Below are positions 34,583 through 42,722 of a DNA stretch of 51,328 nt, piece by piece. The position numbers and the translations under genes were made by a program. Each line of letters starts with the position of its first letter. Position 1 is the stretch's first letter. Source of the stretch: Candidatus Caldilinea saccharophila (GTDB taxonomy: Bacteria; Chloroflexota; Anaerolineae; Caldilineales; Caldilineaceae); the NCBI GenBank assembly GCA_016710365.1, contig JADJVW010000037.1, positions 1-51,328 of the forward strand, written 5' to 3'. Under the pieces are notes generated by a model. The model had not been told where the DNA came from and ran no database searches. It was given only the letters and a program-made list of their open reading frames with translations.

Positions 34583-35205
34583 TGATCGAGCGTCGCATCA
34601 ACTTCCGCCGCGTGGGGATTCTGGGCGGCACCTTCGACCCGATCCACATCGGCCATTTGATTCTGGCTCAGGAAGCCTGCTTTCAGCTTCAGCTTGATCG
34701 CGTCTATCTGGCGCCGGCTGGCGATCCGCCCCACAAATTGGGTCGTCAACTGGCGCCGGTGCGCGACCGCCTGTGCATGGCTGAATTGGCCACCGCCGAC
34801 ATCGATACGGTGATCATCAGCCGCATTGACGCCGACCGGCCGGGGCCGCATTACACATCGGACATGGTGCGTCTGCTCCAAGACGAAGCCGGGCCCAACA
34901 CGGAAATCTATTTTTTGATGGGCATGGACAGCCTGCGCGACCTGCCCACCTGGCATGAAGCCGCCTGGCTGGTCGAACATGCGCGCCTGGTGGCGCTCAG
35001 CCGTCACGACGTGAAATTGGATTGGGATGCACTGGAAGCCGCGCTGCCGGGCTTACGCAACCGCGTCATTATTCTCGACATGCCGGAGCTTGAGATCGCC
35101 AGCCATGTCATCCAGCAGCGCGTGCGCAACGGTCAACCCATTCGCCACATGGCGCCCCGCAGCGTCGAAGCCTACATTCAGAAGCACAATTTGTATCGCG
35201 GGTAA
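34579..35205 (+). CDS. nadD: Nicotinate-nucleotide adenylyltransferase
   Basis: 208 residues. The nucleotidyltransferase signature GILGGTFDPIHIGHLILAQE with the HxGH motif, then PPHK and FLMGMDSLRDLPTWHEA, are those of NadD. The late ISSTxIR motif is replaced by a weaker equivalent (EIASHVIQQRVRNGQPI), so the end is diverged. It forms NaAD from nicotinate mononucleotide and ATP. The start ATG 34579 overlaps the obg stop. The obg-nadD order is common in Gram-positive and Chloroflexota genomes. Confidence 0.92.
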   Translation: MMIERRINFRRVGILGGTFDPIHIGHLILAQEACFQLQLDRVYLAPAGDPPHKLGRQLAPVRDRLCMAELATADIDTVIISRIDADRPGPHYTSDMVRLLQDEAGPNTEIYFLMGMDSLRDLPTWHEAAWLVEHARLVALSRHDVKLDWDALEAALPGLRNRVIILDMPELEIASHVIQQRVRNGQPIRHMAPRSVEAYIQKHNLYRG

Positions 35206-35206
35206 A

Positions 35207-35261
35207 ATGTAATGCGTAAAACGTGATACGTGATTTATTACGCATCACGTTTTACGCATTT
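35207..35261. terminator. Palindrome between convergent nadD and S41 genes
   Basis: Left arm ATGCGTAAAACGTGATACG (35212-35230) and right arm CGCATCACGTTTTACGCAT (35241-35259) match at 18 of 19 positions. It fills the space between two convergent genes and may work as a bidirectional 3' structure, although only a short A/T run flanks it. It is also an example of the window's long intergenic palindromes. Confidence 0.55.
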
Positions 35262-35265
35262 ATCC

Positions 35266-36531
35266 TCACTTTGTCGCCAGGCGTAGTTGCAGAAGCCCCA
35301 GATTGAATTGCTTGTCGCCATGCGTCAGGATGTCGTTGAGTTTGGCCGCGTCTTCAAGCGCATAGGCGTCGATCATGCGAATGGCCGGGTCTTGCTCAAC
35401 CGTGCTATCGGGCTCAATCCCTTGGTTTTTGATCAGGTTCTTGTCGGGTGTGAGCCAATTCGTGACGCCCAGCCGCAACACCGACCCATCGCTGAGCGTA
35501 AAAGGTTGCAGCACGGTGCCGGTGCCGAGCGTCGGCTGTCCGACCAGTTTTGCGCGACCATTCTCCTTGAGCGCGCCCGCGGTGATCTCACCGGCGCTGG
35601 CAGTGCCCTGATTGATCAGCACGACCATCGGATACTCACGCGCCAGCCCGTCGCCAACCGAGCGGTAGGTGCGCAGTTGATCGGACGCATCCCGCTCGTG
35701 CAGAATGATTTTGCCTGTTTCCAGAAACTGGGTGTTGACGCGCAGCGCCTCTTGCAAATAACCGCCAGGGTTGTTGCGCAGATCGAGCAGAATTCCATCC
35801 ACCGGATTGCCGGCCGCGACTTCTGCATCGATCGCCTTGAGCGCCCTCTGCAATTCATCGCCTGTATCAGCGGCAAACTGTGAAATCTGAAGATAGACGA
35901 AATCCGTCTCTGGAATGCGCGACCAGGTGACGCTTTCGACATCGATTTTCCCGCGTACAACCGCAATATCGACCGGCGTCTCTTCATCTGTATGAAGCAC
36001 GGTAATGATCACAGTCGTATCGGCCGGACCTCGAATGCGTGAGATGACCTCCCATTGAGGCAGGCTGACCACTTCCTCGCCATCCACCTTGAGCACTATA
36101 TCTCCGGCCAGGATGCCGGCTTTCTCGGCGGGCGACCCATGAATCGGCGCCACAATGCGGAAGCCGGCGTCATCGCCTGCGACATACGCCCCGATGCCTT
36201 CAAAGGAGCCTTCAAGCTGGCTTTCCTGCTGCTTGGCTTCATCGGGCGAGAAGAAAACGGTGTGGTTCTCATCGCCAAGCGTCGCCAGCATTCCCTGAAT
36301 GGCGCCGTAAGTCATGCGCACCGGGTCGATCTCCTCACGATCTACAAAATACTGATCGACGAGCCCCCACACCTCCCAGAAAACTTCAAACTGAGAGGGG
36401 CGGTCGTCAGCTAAGACCGGACGCGCCATAAAGCCAGTCAACGTTCCTGCAAGGAACATAAAACTCATTATTCCAACCAACGTCAGACCAATTATAATAT
36501 TCTTTAGTTGATATGTTGACTTACGATTCAT
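35266..36531 (-). CDS. S41-family C-terminal processing peptidase, non-canonical catalytic site
   Basis: 421 residues. An N-terminal signal anchor (residues 12-34) leads to an exported region: a cap helix segment, a PDZ domain (about 108-190; GSFEGIGAYV, SPAEKAGILAGDIVLKVDG) and an S41 core. The nucleophile is Ser312 (NQGTASAGEITAGAL). The position usually occupied by the catalytic Lys in the TFGKG motif is Thr337 (PTLGTGTVL). Known S41 enzymes use a Ser-Lys dyad, so the base must come from elsewhere or the protein is inactive. It is convergent with nadD. Confidence 0.85.
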   Translation of the reverse strand: MNRKSTYQLKNIIIGLTLVGIMSFMFLAGTLTGFMARPVLADDRPSQFEVFWEVWGLVDQYFVDREEIDPVRMTYGAIQGMLATLGDENHTVFFSPDEAKQQESQLEGSFEGIGAYVAGDDAGFRIVAPIHGSPAEKAGILAGDIVLKVDGEEVVSLPQWEVISRIRGPADTTVIITVLHTDEETPVDIAVVRGKIDVESVTWSRIPETDFVYLQISQFAADTGDELQRALKAIDAEVAAGNPVDGILLDLRNNPGGYLQEALRVNTQFLETGKIILHERDASDQLRTYRSVGDGLAREYPMVVLINQGTASAGEITAGALKENGRAKLVGQPTLGTGTVLQPFTLSDGSVLRLGVTNWLTPDKNLIKNQGIEPDSTVEQDPAIRMIDAYALEDAAKLNDILTHGDKQFNLGLLQLRLATK

Positions 36532-36771
36532 AGTTTTATCGACCGGAGCCTCTATGGTTTGACAGGTAGATGTAAGGTTATTTACTACTATAAGTTGGTA
36601 GGATACAAAGGCATCTTAGCACAAAAGCTGAATCGATACTCCCCACCAGGTAGTTTGCGCACTCGCCAGTCGCTTGTTTCTGAAATTAGCTGGCTGAAAT
36701 GTGAGTGCACAGGAAAATATACGAAATTCAGCTTAGGAGAGCATTGGCAAAGGATAAATTTCAGGTAAGGA
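36532..36771. other. Divergent intergenic region, S41 peptidase / response regulator
   Basis: This 240-bp A/T-rich space must contain promoters for both divergent genes. AGGTAAGG (36763-36770) is the ribosome-binding site of the response regulator. Short open frames in it look random. No operator palindrome is recognised. Confidence 0.4.
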
Positions 36772-37546
36772 ATGGATTCAACCATGGACAATCGAGTTCG
36801 AACAATCAACAACAATCATGACAGCGCACGGATTCTCGTTGTCGATGATGCTGCGGACACCAGGCTGATGTTAAGCCTGCGTCTGCAACGCGAAGGCTAT
36901 ACCATCCTGACGGCAGGCGGCGGTCAGGAAGCAATTGAGATGGTGGCCAAGGAAGGACTGCCGGATCTGGCTGTGCTTGACATCATGATGCCTGGCATGG
37001 ATGGCTTTGTCGTAGCGGACGAATTGCGCCAGATGGGTGACATCCCCGTCATCTTCTTGTCCGCTCTCTCCGATACGAACACCAAAGTCGAAGGACTCAA
37101 TCGCTACGCCGAAGATTATGTGACCAAGCCCTTTGCCTTTTCCGAGCTGCTGGCGCGCATCCGACGCGTTCTAATGCGCGTTGCCCCCGAACGCACATTA
37201 GAGCCGGAACTCCAGATCGATGATCGCCTGCGCATCAACTTCTCCCAACAATACGCGGTAATGGATGACAAGCAGATCACGCTGACCCCGACGGAAAACC
37301 GCATTATGAACATTCTCTATCATAATCGCGGTCGCGTACTGTCGCCTGGCTTTCTGTTGTCGAAAGTCTGGGACCTGACGCAAAGGCACGGTCGAATCGT
37401 TGTGGGTGCATGTGCGACGCTTGCGCAGCAAGATCGAACCGGATCCCGACAATCCGCGCTACGTTCTGACAGTGCGCGGACAGGGGTACTGTCTCCCGCA
37501 GCGCAACCAGATCGATCGCGAACCCACACTCGTGCAGAATATGTAA
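36772..37546 (+). CDS. OmpR/PhoB-type response regulator, frameshifted in DNA-binding domain
   Basis: About 257 residues. The receiver domain is complete: acidic pair in LVVDDAADT, phospho-acceptor Asp in LAVLDIMMPGMDG, Ser in VIFLSALSD and Lys in DYVTKPF. The winged-helix output domain begins ITLTPTENRIMNILYHNRGRVLSPGFLLSKVWD and, after a lesion at 37374-37388, continues in another frame as GTVESLWVHVRRLRSK to PRYVLTVRGQGYCLPQ and the stop at 37546. Restoring a C and a G gives WDPDAKGTVES. No histidine kinase is adjacent, so it is an orphan regulator; its partner and targets are unknown. Confidence 0.85.
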
Positions 37547-37557
37547 GTCTATCTCCA

Positions 37558-37619
37558 ACGTGCGTGTCACTGGTCAGCGGGTGTAAGGCTCTACCTCTGT
37601 TGACCAGTGACACGCACGT
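37558..37619. repeat. Perfect 19-bp inverted repeat after the response regulator gene
   Basis: ACGTGCGTGTCACTGGTCA (37558-37576) and its exact reverse complement (37601-37619) enclose a 24-nt loop. It begins 11 bp after the response regulator stop. There is no T-run. It could stabilise the mRNA end or be a small non-autonomous element. Confidence 0.8.
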
Positions 37620-37761
37620 CCTGACTATATTCGCTAGCTTTCTAAAATAATTTGTGGCCGAGCTGCAAGCCACCTGCTTCAAGGAAAGGTGGGCAACTCA
37701 CCCCCGGCGCCTGGCATCGCACTCATTGAATTCCCATTGAACCAACAAATTTTCTGACAGC

Positions 37762-37797
37762 TTGGCGTGCTCTGTCCATTTGTGATAAAATGTGCAA
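37762..37797 (+). promoter_or_regulatory. Candidate rex promoter with overlapping Rex-like operator
   Basis: TTGGCG (37762-37767) and GATAAA (37784-37789) could form a promoter with a 16-bp spacer. The sequence TTGTGATAAAATGTGCAA (37780-37797) overlaps the -10 and has one perfect Rex half-site (TTGTGA) with a degenerate second half, suggesting autoregulation by NADH/NAD+ ratio. Weakly supported. Confidence 0.3.
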
Positions 37798-37844
37798 AGT
37801 CGTCATTCCGTCCTGTGTCAATATTCATACCAAGCTACTACAGC

Positions 37845-38501
37845 ATGAGCCTGCCAACACCTGCCTCGAACGAAATTCCTGATATTGTCATCAGTCGTCT
37901 TCCCATCTATTTACGCACGTTGCGTCTTCTCCACGGACAAGGCGCAGTCGTCACTTCTAGCCAGGAACTGGGGCAGTTGCTTGGCATCAGTTCGGCGCAA
38001 ATCCGCAAGGACTTGAGCCATTTTGGCGAGTTTGGCAAGCAGGGCACCGGATACAACGTCGGCTATCTATGCAATCAACTGGAAAAAATTTTGAAGGTCG
38101 ATTGTCTATGGCCGGTGATTCTGATCGGCGCCGGTTATCTCGGCCATGCCCTGGCCAGCTACAGCGGCTTTGAACATCGCGGGTTTCGGATCGTCGCTGT
38201 ATTCGACAACGACGCCGCCAAGCTCGGCAATTTGATCGGCAATGTTGAAGTGCAGTCTATCGAAGCAATGGCTGCTGTGATCGACCACTATCGCTGTCAG
38301 ATTGCGATCATCGCTGCGCCCGCCACCTCGGCGCAGCGCGTCGCCGATGAAGCGGTGTCCGCCGGCATCAAAAGCATCCTCTGTTACGCCCCGATCACGC
38401 TCACCGCACCGCCCCATGTGCGTGTGGAATATATTGATCCTGTCATTCACTTCCAACACATGACGTTTTATTTAGATCAGGGCTGCATCGACGATCTATA
38501 A
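37845..38501 (+). CDS. rex: Redox-sensing transcriptional repressor Rex
   Basis: 218 residues from ATG 37845; 26 in-frame codons upstream overlap the promoter and are not expected to be translated. The N-terminal winged helix (IVISRLPIYLRTLRLLHGQG, SSAQIRKDLSHFGEFGKQGTGYNV) recognises DNA. The Rossmann domain (VILIGAGYLGHALASY) binds NADH/NAD+, and DNRLAGVFD-type FDNDAAKLG and the C-terminal swapped helix follow. It represses respiration and fermentation genes when NADH is low. It is a single-gene unit convergent with rsmG. Confidence 0.95.
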   Translation: MSLPTPASNEIPDIVISRLPIYLRTLRLLHGQGAVVTSSQELGQLLGISSAQIRKDLSHFGEFGKQGTGYNVGYLCNQLEKILKVDCLWPVILIGAGYLGHALASYSGFEHRGFRIVAVFDNDAAKLGNLIGNVEVQSIEAMAAVIDHYRCQIAIIAAPATSAQRVADEAVSAGIKSILCYAPITLTAPPHVRVEYIDPVIHFQHMTFYLDQGCIDDL

Positions 38502-38513
38502 TGCCGGCGACGT

Positions 38514-39302
38514 TCAGACGAGCGGACGCTTACGCGCAAGTCCCTGGCCGCGTGGATATTGCGCGGGCGTGGCGGCTATTTTTTTCACGAGCAATAAGAA
38601 ACGGCGCTCTTCTAAAAACGGCACCTCGACCGGCGCCAGGCGTACGGCGTCGCCGCCCATTGTCTTGATGGCGCGCCGCCGCCATAAACTCTTCCGGCGG
38701 ATACCCCTTGTAAACACTGCCAATCCCTTGCGCACAAGCGGGAGTAAATACTCGGCCAGCGTAGCCAACGGCGCCACCGCCCGCGCGGTCACAATGTCGT
38801 ACTGCTCGCGGTGCTCTGGGGTGCGGCCTAATTCCTCGGCGCGTCCGTGCACCAGGGAGACGGACGCAAGCGACAGCGCGTCCTTCAGGTGTTCGAGAAA
38901 GGCGATCTTCTTCTGCGTGCCATCCATCAATGTGACCGCCAATGCCGGACATGCGAGCTTGAGCGGAATGCCTGGAAAGCCAGCCCCGGTTCCCACATCA
39001 AGCACGCGCAGTTGCGGCAGCGGCAACGATTCCCCCAATTCTTCGGCAAGCAGCGGCAGACTCACCAGCGCATCAAGAAAGTGCTTGGTCTGCACTTCTT
39101 CGTACGCCACGATCGAGGTCAAATTCAATCGCTCGTTCCAAAGCACAAGCTCATGATAATAGGTCTCGAAGGCCGCAAGCGCCGCGGCCGACAATGGAAT
39201 GTCAAGTTGGCGACAACCTTCCACCAGCAGCGCCAGTCCGGTCTGCTCAGGAGGTGCTACGGGTTGAGATGAAATGGATGGTGGACGATCGGCTGACTCC
39301 AT
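38514..39302 (-). CDS. rsmG: 16S rRNA (guanine527-N7)-methyltransferase RsmG with local frame disruption
   Basis: About 262 residues. The SAM motif RVLDVGTGAGFPGIPLKLACP, then LMDGTQKKIAFLEHL and DIVTARAVAPLATLAEYLLPLV, identify RsmG (GidB). Between about 38675 and 38715 the written frame gives a nonsense segment (TRGIRRKSLWRRR), while the neighbouring frame reads YKGYPPEEFMAA, as expected for the family; the frame then returns for AIKTMGGDAVRL. Two compensating indels (a T lost from a T-run and a GC-run change) explain this. The start is uncertain: 39302 is used, with ATGs at 39320 and 39347 possible. Confidence 0.9.
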   Translation of the reverse strand: MESADRPPSISSQPVAPPEQTGLALLVEGCRQLDIPLSAAALAAFETYYHELVLWNERLNLTSIVAYEEVQTKHFLDALVSLPLLAEELGESLPLPQLRVLDVGTGAGFPGIPLKLACPALAVTLMDGTQKKIAFLEHLKDALSLASVSLVHGRAEELGRTPEHREQYDIVTARAVAPLATLAEYLLPLVRKGLAVFTRGIRRKSLWRRRAIKTMGGDAVRLAPVEVPFLEERRFLLLVKKIAATPAQYPRGQGLARKRPLV

Positions 39303-39403
39303 AGCCGCAGATTGTATCATGACTGATGGTGAGATTGACAAAGCCACAACGCAAACCGTATAATCGCAAAGATAATAATTCTAAGCAATATGAGAAAAAT
39401 TCG

Positions 39404-40144
39404 ATGCAAACGTTCTGCGGAATTACAACCGACGGCATGTTGGATTATCTGGCCGCCATTTACAAACTGGGGGGACAACGCACCCGCGTCACTGATAAGG
39501 TGACAACTTCAGCCCTGGCGGAAAAAATGCATGTTTCACCGGCGGCCGTCTCCAGCATGTTGAAACGCCTGGAAGAGTCGAGTTTCGTTGACCGCTCGAA
39601 TGCCGACGGCATCACCTTGACAGAGCAGGGAGAGTTGGCTGCCCTCCAACTGGTGCGCCGGCATCGTCTCCTGGAGGTCTTTCTCATTAAAGTGATGGGG
39701 TTTACGTGGGATCAGGTGGATGTTGAGGCGCACCGGCTGGAACACTCGATCAGTGCCGCATTCGAGGATCGCATGGATCGACTGTGCGGATATCCCACCC
39801 ATTGCCCACATGGCGACCCCATTCCGCGCAAAGACGGCGCCATGAAGCTTGAACCCCTTATGCCGGTGACGCAGCTTGCGCCGGGCCAGGGTGGAATTTT
39901 ACGGCGCGTGGGCAGCTCCGACGCGCGCGTGCTGCGCTACCTCGCCCAACTCCGGCTGGAGCCGGGGTGCACGGTCAAGCTCGTCGATGCTGCACCGTTC
40001 AATGGCCCCGTAACGCTGGAGCTGCGCAAAGGCAACGGCGATCACGTTTCTTCGCTCACGCAAATGCTGGGGAGCGAACTTGCAGGTCAACTCTTCGTCG
40101 TTGTCGAGCAGGGGATGGAGCAGAGGGTGGAAAATGGCGCTTAA
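39404..40144 (+). CDS. DtxR/MntR-family metal-dependent transcriptional regulator
   Basis: 246 residues from ATG 39404. The N-terminal winged helix (MLDYLAAIYKL, TSALAEKMHVSPAAVSSMLKRLEESSFVDR) is followed by the dimerisation/metal domain (RRHRLLEVFLIKVMGFTWDQVDVEAHRLEHSIS, DRLCGYPTHCPHGDPIP) and a C-terminal SH3-like FeoA domain (LAPGQGGILRRV...GCTVKLVDAAPF). Metal ligands of the DtxR type (Glu, His, Cys) are present. It probably controls iron or manganese uptake; no transporter is nearby. It overlaps the NUDIX gene by 11 bp. Confidence 0.9.
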   Translation: MQTFCGITTDGMLDYLAAIYKLGGQRTRVTDKVTTSALAEKMHVSPAAVSSMLKRLEESSFVDRSNADGITLTEQGELAALQLVRRHRLLEVFLIKVMGFTWDQVDVEAHRLEHSISAAFEDRMDRLCGYPTHCPHGDPIPRKDGAMKLEPLMPVTQLAPGQGGILRRVGSSDARVLRYLAQLRLEPGCTVKLVDAAPFNGPVTLELRKGNGDHVSSLTQMLGSELAGQLFVVVEQGMEQRVENGA

Positions 40145-40601
40145 AGAATACCGCGCGGCGGGCGGCGTCATCATCGAGGAGGGGCGCATGTTGTTGCTGG
40201 ATCGTCCTTTGCAGCATGAAGTGCGCCTCCCCAAAGGGCACATCGATCCAGGTGAGACGCCGGCGCAAGCTGCGTTGCGCGAAACCACTGAAGAGAGCGG
40301 CTATGCTGATCTGGAGATTCTGGACGATTTAGGCAGTCAGGTTGTCCGGTTCAAGTTTCAGGGCGATGATTTCGTGCGCACCGAGCATTATTTTCTCATG
40401 CGGCTGACATCGCCGCGTACGATGCGCCGTAGCCGAAAAGATGAGGCCCAATTTATGCCGATTTGGCTGCCCTTATCGGACGCAGTGCAACGGCTTACCT
40501 TCGAGGCCGAACAACAGTTTGCACAGCGGGCAATCGACTTCGATGCGCGTCGCGCAGATCCAGCAGCAGCGCCGGCAAAACCAGACCAACCGCTTGTGTA
40601 A
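40134..40601 (+). CDS. NUDIX hydrolase
   Basis: 155 residues from ATG 40134. The NUDIX box is complete: GHIDPGETPAQAALRETTEESGY (Gly-x5-Glu-x7-Arg-Glu-x2-Glu-Glu-x-Gly). It opens AAGGVIIEEGRMLLLD, as in small house-cleaning or Ap4A/diphosphate hydrolases; the substrate is unknown. The last 20 residues are Ala/Pro-rich and poorly conserved. It is the second gene of a unit with the DtxR-type regulator and is followed by a strong terminator. Confidence 0.88.
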   Translation: MALKEYRAAGGVIIEEGRMLLLDRPLQHEVRLPKGHIDPGETPAQAALRETTEESGYADLEILDDLGSQVVRFKFQGDDFVRTEHYFLMRLTSPRTMRRSRKDEAQFMPIWLPLSDAVQRLTFEAEQQFAQRAIDFDARRADPAAAPAKPDQPLV

Positions 40602-40617
40602 CAAAGTCTCTGTAAAT

Positions 40618-40658
40618 AAAAAGCGAGGGTTGGCGCGACGCGCCAACCCTCGCTTTTT
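40618..40658. terminator. Bidirectional intrinsic terminator between NUDIX and infA
   Basis: A perfect 17-nt arm, AGCGAGGGTTGGCGCG with its complement, flanked by AAAAA on the left and TTTTT on the right. It serves the NUDIX transcript on the plus strand and the infA transcript on the minus strand. Confidence 0.92.
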
Positions 40659-40668
40659 CAGCTTTCCA

Positions 40669-40887
40669 TCAGTTCCGGTACCGATAGGTGACGCGTCCGC
40701 GCGTGAGATCATACGGACTCATCTCCACTTTCACACGATCCCCTAACAACACACGGATATAATACTTGCGCATCTTGCCCGATAAATAGGCAAGCACCGT
40801 GTGCCCATTTTCAAGTTCGACCCTGAACATGGCATTGGGTAGTGCGTCCACGATTTTACCGTCTAAGGTAATCGTTTCTTCTGGCAT
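40669..40887 (-). CDS. infA: Translation initiation factor IF-1
   Basis: A 72-residue OB-fold protein; ITLDGKIVDALPNAMFRVELENGHTVLAYLSGKMRKYYIRVLLGDRV is the IF-1 signature, with the usual length. It assists initiation at the 30S A site. It lies 104 bp downstream of rpsU on the same strand, outside the usual secY-infA ribosomal cluster. The start ATG 40887 follows an A/T-rich spacer with GGAGCA near 40893. Confidence 0.96.
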   Translation of the reverse strand: MPEETITLDGKIVDALPNAMFRVELENGHTVLAYLSGKMRKYYIRVLLGDRVKVEMSPYDLTRGRVTYRYRN

Positions 40888-40991
40888 GTGCTCCCATCAA
40901 TTCACTATATTTGTAGCCGCCAGAGAGTCAATGCACTTTGCATTGTTTCGGTCCCGTCCCTGCTTCTCTCTGAGCGGTCAGGGTCAACCGC

Positions 40992-41177
40992 TCAGGGGCG
41001 GCTAAACCGCTGAGATTTACGAATTGCCTTCTGCCGCTTGATACGGCGGATTTCACTCTTCGATGTAAACCAACGCTTCTGCCTGACGATGGGCAAAATC
41101 CGCGCTTCGGCCACTGCTTTGCGGAATCGCTTCAGCAGGCTATCCTGGGATTCACCCGGGCGAAGTTCGACACTCAT
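40992..41177 (-). CDS. rpsU: 30S ribosomal protein bS21
   Basis: 61 residues: SVELRPGESQDSLLKRFRKAV, then basic helices ending RKSQRFSRP. The start at 41177 is fixed by an excellent GGGAGGTGAT 6 nt upstream; the in-frame upstream codons are not part of the gene. A 9-bp stem (CTGAGCGGT/ACCGCTCAG at 40970-40995) straddles its stop codon and may attenuate transcription into infA. Confidence 0.95.
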   Translation of the reverse strand: MSVELRPGESQDSLLKRFRKAVAEARILPIVRQKRWFTSKSEIRRIKRQKAIRKSQRFSRP

Positions 41178-41285
41178 GATAATCACCTCCCCTCGTAGGC
41201 AAGCTAAATTTTGGATGCGCCATAACGCACGCCTGATTATAGTGGATGATGGCGTCTTGTCGCAAACCACAGGCGGCGTTATGAC

Positions 41286-41320
41286 AAAAAGGAACGGGTT
41301 TCCGATGAAACCCGTTCCTT
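41286..41320 (-). terminator. Intrinsic terminator after rpsA
   Basis: The 11-bp stem GGAACGGGTTT/AAACCCGTTCC (41291-41301 and 41308-41318) is followed, in the minus-strand sense, by TTTTT (41290-41286). It separates rpsA from rpsU. Confidence 0.9.
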
Positions 41321-41353
41321 GCTTTCTCTTTCACGCGCAGCGTCCGGCGCCGT

Positions 41354-42592
41354 TCATTCGCCGGTTTCGTCTGCACCGGTTTCGCTCGGCAGCGTTTCAT
41401 CTGAACGGGTTTCATCTGCACCGGTTTCATCTGCACCAGTTTCGCTGGACAGCGTTTCATCTGCCTGGCGGATGCTGAGGCCGATGCGTTGTCGTTTCGG
41501 ATCGACGCGCAACACTTTCACCATCACCTTGTCGCCAGCGCGCACGACCTTTAACGGCTCTGCTACGGCGATGTCGGCCAGCTCACTGATGTGGATCAAC
41601 CCTTCGACGCCCGCCTCCAGCTCGGCAAAAGCGCCAAAATCCGCCAGGCGTGTGATGGTGGCTGGCACAGTCGCTCCTACGGCATAGCGCTGCTCGATGC
41701 CATCCCACGGATTGGCCAACAGCCGTTTGCGGCTGAGCGCCACGCGCTGGTTGTCGATATCCATGCGGATGACCTGAACATCAATCTCCTGTCCGACCGA
41801 TAACGCCTCGCGTGGATGATTGATGTTGCCGTAGCCGATCTCGCTGACATGCAGGAGACCATCGACGCCGCCAATATCGACGAACGCGCCAAAGGGTCTC
41901 ATGCTGCGCACGACGCCGGGGACGACATCGCCGACGGCCAACGTCTTGAACAGCTCCTCGCGCTGCACTGAGCGGTATTCGCGCTCGGCCAACATCTGGG
42001 ACATCACCAGACGCCGGCGCTTAGGGTCAACCTCGATCACCTTCAGCCGCATCTCACGGCCGATATGCCCCTCAAATTCGTCGCGACGCTGATCCTCGCT
42101 GAGGTTGCGCGGCATGTCGATCACGTGCGACGCCGGGACAAAGCCGCGTAGATGACTGAACTCGACCGTCAGTCCGCCTTTGTTGAAGCCGACTACCTGG
42201 TGCGTCGTGATCTCACCGCTTTCAAGCAACTGCTCGGCAACGAGCCAGTCCCGCTTTTGTTGTGCATCGGCGATGCTCAGCAGGAATACGCTGTCGTCTT
42301 CAGGCTGCTTGGCGACCACCACATCGACCGTCTGCCCTTCACGCAGGTTCTTGACAAATTCGGGGTCGAGTTTTGACAAGTCAGACTGCGGCACGACGCC
42401 ATCGCGTTTGCTGCCGACGTTGACCAGCAGTTCCGTGGGACGGATCTCGACAATCACGCCCTCGCGCAGATCGCCGCGCCCAGGCATGTCCAGATCGATC
42501 TCTTCGCTCAAATACTGCTCGAACAACTCCAGGTCGGACGACTTTTGCTCGCCGTCGCTCAGTGTGGTCTCTTTGCTTTCTGCATCAGACAT
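41354..42592 (-). CDS. rpsA: S1 RNA-binding protein, 30S ribosomal protein S1-like
   Basis: 412 residues with four S1 domains (residues about 40-110, 125-195, 213-285, 300-370); each shows the OB-fold pattern, e.g. GVVRSMRPFGAFVDIGGVDGLLHVSE and ATITRLADFGAFAELEAGVEGLIHISE. Domains 3 and 4 are the most canonical. The N-terminus is acidic. The last 35 residues are a low-complexity ETGADET repeat. It has the size of S1 homologues in Gram-positive bacteria and should bind mRNA on the ribosome or act as a translation factor. The start has GAGGT upstream. Confidence 0.9.
   Translation of the reverse strand: MSDAESKETTLSDGEQKSSDLELFEQYLSEEIDLDMPGRGDLREGVIVEIRPTELLVNVGSKRDGVVPQSDLSKLDPEFVKNLREGQTVDVVVAKQPEDDSVFLLSIADAQQKRDWLVAEQLLESGEITTHQVVGFNKGGLTVEFSHLRGFVPASHVIDMPRNLSEDQRRDEFEGHIGREMRLKVIEVDPKRRRLVMSQMLAEREYRSVQREELFKTLAVGDVVPGVVRSMRPFGAFVDIGGVDGLLHVSEIGYGNINHPREALSVGQEIDVQVIRMDIDNQRVALSRKRLLANPWDGIEQRYAVGATVPATITRLADFGAFAELEAGVEGLIHISELADIAVAEPLKVVRAGDKVMVKVLRVDPKRQRIGLSIRQADETLSSETGADETGADETRSDETLPSETGADETGE
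41357..41460. repeat. Minisatellite encoding the acidic tail of the S1 protein
   Basis: Short direct repeats built on CGGTTTCATCTGCAC/CGGTTTCGTCTGCAC and GACAGCGTTTCATCTG words encode ETGADET and ETLSSET blocks in the minus frame. Copy number is likely to vary between strains because unit lengths are multiples of three. Confidence 0.7.
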
Positions 42593-42722
42593 CTACAACA
42601 ACCTCATTTTGTGGTGCGACGCTGCGCCTACCAGCCAAAATCGCCGATTACCGGACAGCCATCCGCAAAGAAGTACGATTGCCTTGAATTATATCAGCGA
42701 CATAAAGTATCGTCAAGCAACT

